From contig NZ_JOEH01000054.1 in assembly GCF_000719095.1 (NCBI RefSeq), forward strand, positions 1 through 31,134: a stretch of DNA of 31,134 nt, read 5' to 3'. Made by a program: the position numbers and the translations under genes. Source of the DNA: Streptacidiphilus jeojiense (GTDB lineage Bacteria > Actinomycetota > Actinomycetes > Streptomycetales > Streptomycetaceae). Positions within the stretch are counted from its first letter, which is position 1. Every line of letters starts with the position of its first letter. This document shows, one piece after another, positions 30,765-31,134 of the stretch. Below the pieces are notes generated by a model. That model saw nothing but the letters and a program-made list of their open reading frames with translations, searched no databases and was not told where the DNA came from.

Positions 30765-31134
30765 GGACCAGCGCTTCGCCGAACTGCTCGCCCGCTCCTC
30801 GCTGGGCTCACCGGCGGCCCGCGAGCTACGGGAGCGGACCACACCCTCCAAAGCGCACGAGGTCCGCATGATCGCCAACCTGCAGCACGAGATCGCCACG
30901 GGGGACCCGGAGTCCGCCGATCGCGCCGCAGCGGGAGGACACCAGGTGACTGAACGCGCGACGGGCGGGGCATCGGAGCCGCGGGGCGACGGGCCGTCCT
31001 TCTTCGTCAGCTATGCCCGGCCCCCGGGCTCTCCGTCGAGGGACGACCCTTCGCCGATAGGCGAACTGGTCCAGGACCTGAACTTCGAGATCGGCCAGCA
31101 CGTCCGGCAGGGCACCCGCCAGGTCCGGCCCGGA
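30748..31134 (+). CDS. TIR-like protein (FxsC-like), runs off the window
   Basis: The first 129 codons are visible and open to the window end. Residues 85-90 are FFVSYA (in DGPSFFVSYARP), the first strand of a TIR-like domain as in FxsC proteins, followed by GELVQDLNFEIGQHV, the usual first helix. Residues 1-66 are a separate helical piece (FAELLARSSLGSPAARELRE, HEVRMIANLQHEIATGD). Starts: GTG at 30748 or 30757 after AAGGAGG (30738-30744). A further in-frame GTG at 30946 has GGGAGG 7 nt upstream and begins right before the TIR part, so two products are possible. TIR-like FxsC proteins accompany FxSxx-type peptide modification genes; TIR domains also act in defence. The catalytic part lies beyond the window. 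Confidence 0.6.
   Translation, partial: MTGVDEDQRFAELLARSSLGSPAARELRERTTPSKAHEVRMIANLQHEIATGDPESADRAAAGGHQVTERATGGASEPRGDGPSFFVSYARPPGSPSRDDPSPIGELVQDLNFEIGQHVRQGTRQVRPG

Noticed and set aside
1..31134. CRISPR arrays, rRNA genes, intact tRNA genes
   Set aside because: No regularly spaced direct repeats, no rRNA signature and no complete cloverleaf were seen on reading both strands.

Overview
The window is high-GC actinomycete DNA. GTG and TTG starts, AAGGAGG-type ribosome sites, BldN-like and SigB/SigF-like sigma factors and several Streptomyces-type protein families point to Streptomyces or a close relative (Kitasatospora, Streptacidiphilus). No rRNA, intact tRNA or housekeeping operon is visible. 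The mix of regulators, membrane proteins of unknown role, decayed mobile elements and plasmid-type genes suggests an accessory or chromosome-arm region.

Layout. 1-1.2 kb: remnants of a transposase, a recombinase and a bulb-type lectin. 1.4-4.9 kb: a VOC-fold protein convergent with a large secreted beta-helix protein, separated by strong hairpins. 5.2-7.9 kb: a translationally coupled pair of unknown proteins (the first vaguely MafI-immunity-like), a HIT-family hydrolase and a small unknown protein. 8.2-10.4 kb, minus strand: an apparent operon of an ECF sigma factor, a chimeric sigma-like protein and a restriction-nuclease-like protein whose frame is broken and then restored by opposite single-base shifts. 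11.3-12.0 kb: a DUF4304-like protein. 12.0-14.9 kb: a Mu/TniA-type transposon (zinc-ribbon/HTH protein, DDE transposase, AAA ATPase) in which all three genes carry single-base frameshifts. 15.0-15.5 kb: an unknown protein closed by a strong terminator. 15.8-17.9 kb, minus strand: a sigma-like protein coupled by a 4-nt overlap to a SigB/SigF-type sigma factor. 18.1-21.4 kb: a small membrane protein, a HAD hydrolase, and an ArsR-like regulator coupled to an MFS exporter whose 3' end runs into a one-ended IS3-family remnant (to 22.44 kb). 22.6-28.2 kb: membrane-linked proteins, including an HTH-TM-ectodomain protein and a tail-anchored protein with a coiled coil and two HTH-like regions. 28.3-29.7 kb, minus strand: remnants of a plasmid or AICE module (primase-polymerase pseudogene, zinc-ribbon protein with a TGA at a cysteine position, small membrane protein). 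29.9 kb to the end: a second sigma-like protein, paralogous to the one at 17 kb, followed by a TIR-like protein that runs off the window.

The best leads for an undescribed system are the family of sigma-like proteins sharing an F-M-G-A-C-V / F-P-N core, found once with a stress-type sigma factor and once with a TIR-like protein; the ECF sigma - chimeric sigma - nuclease operon; and the tail-anchored HTH/coiled-coil protein beside other HTH-membrane genes. No function is proven here. All family assignments were made by reading motifs, without database searches. Single-base indels at 8-9 kb and 12-15 kb are frequent enough that base-call errors must be excluded before calling genes dead.
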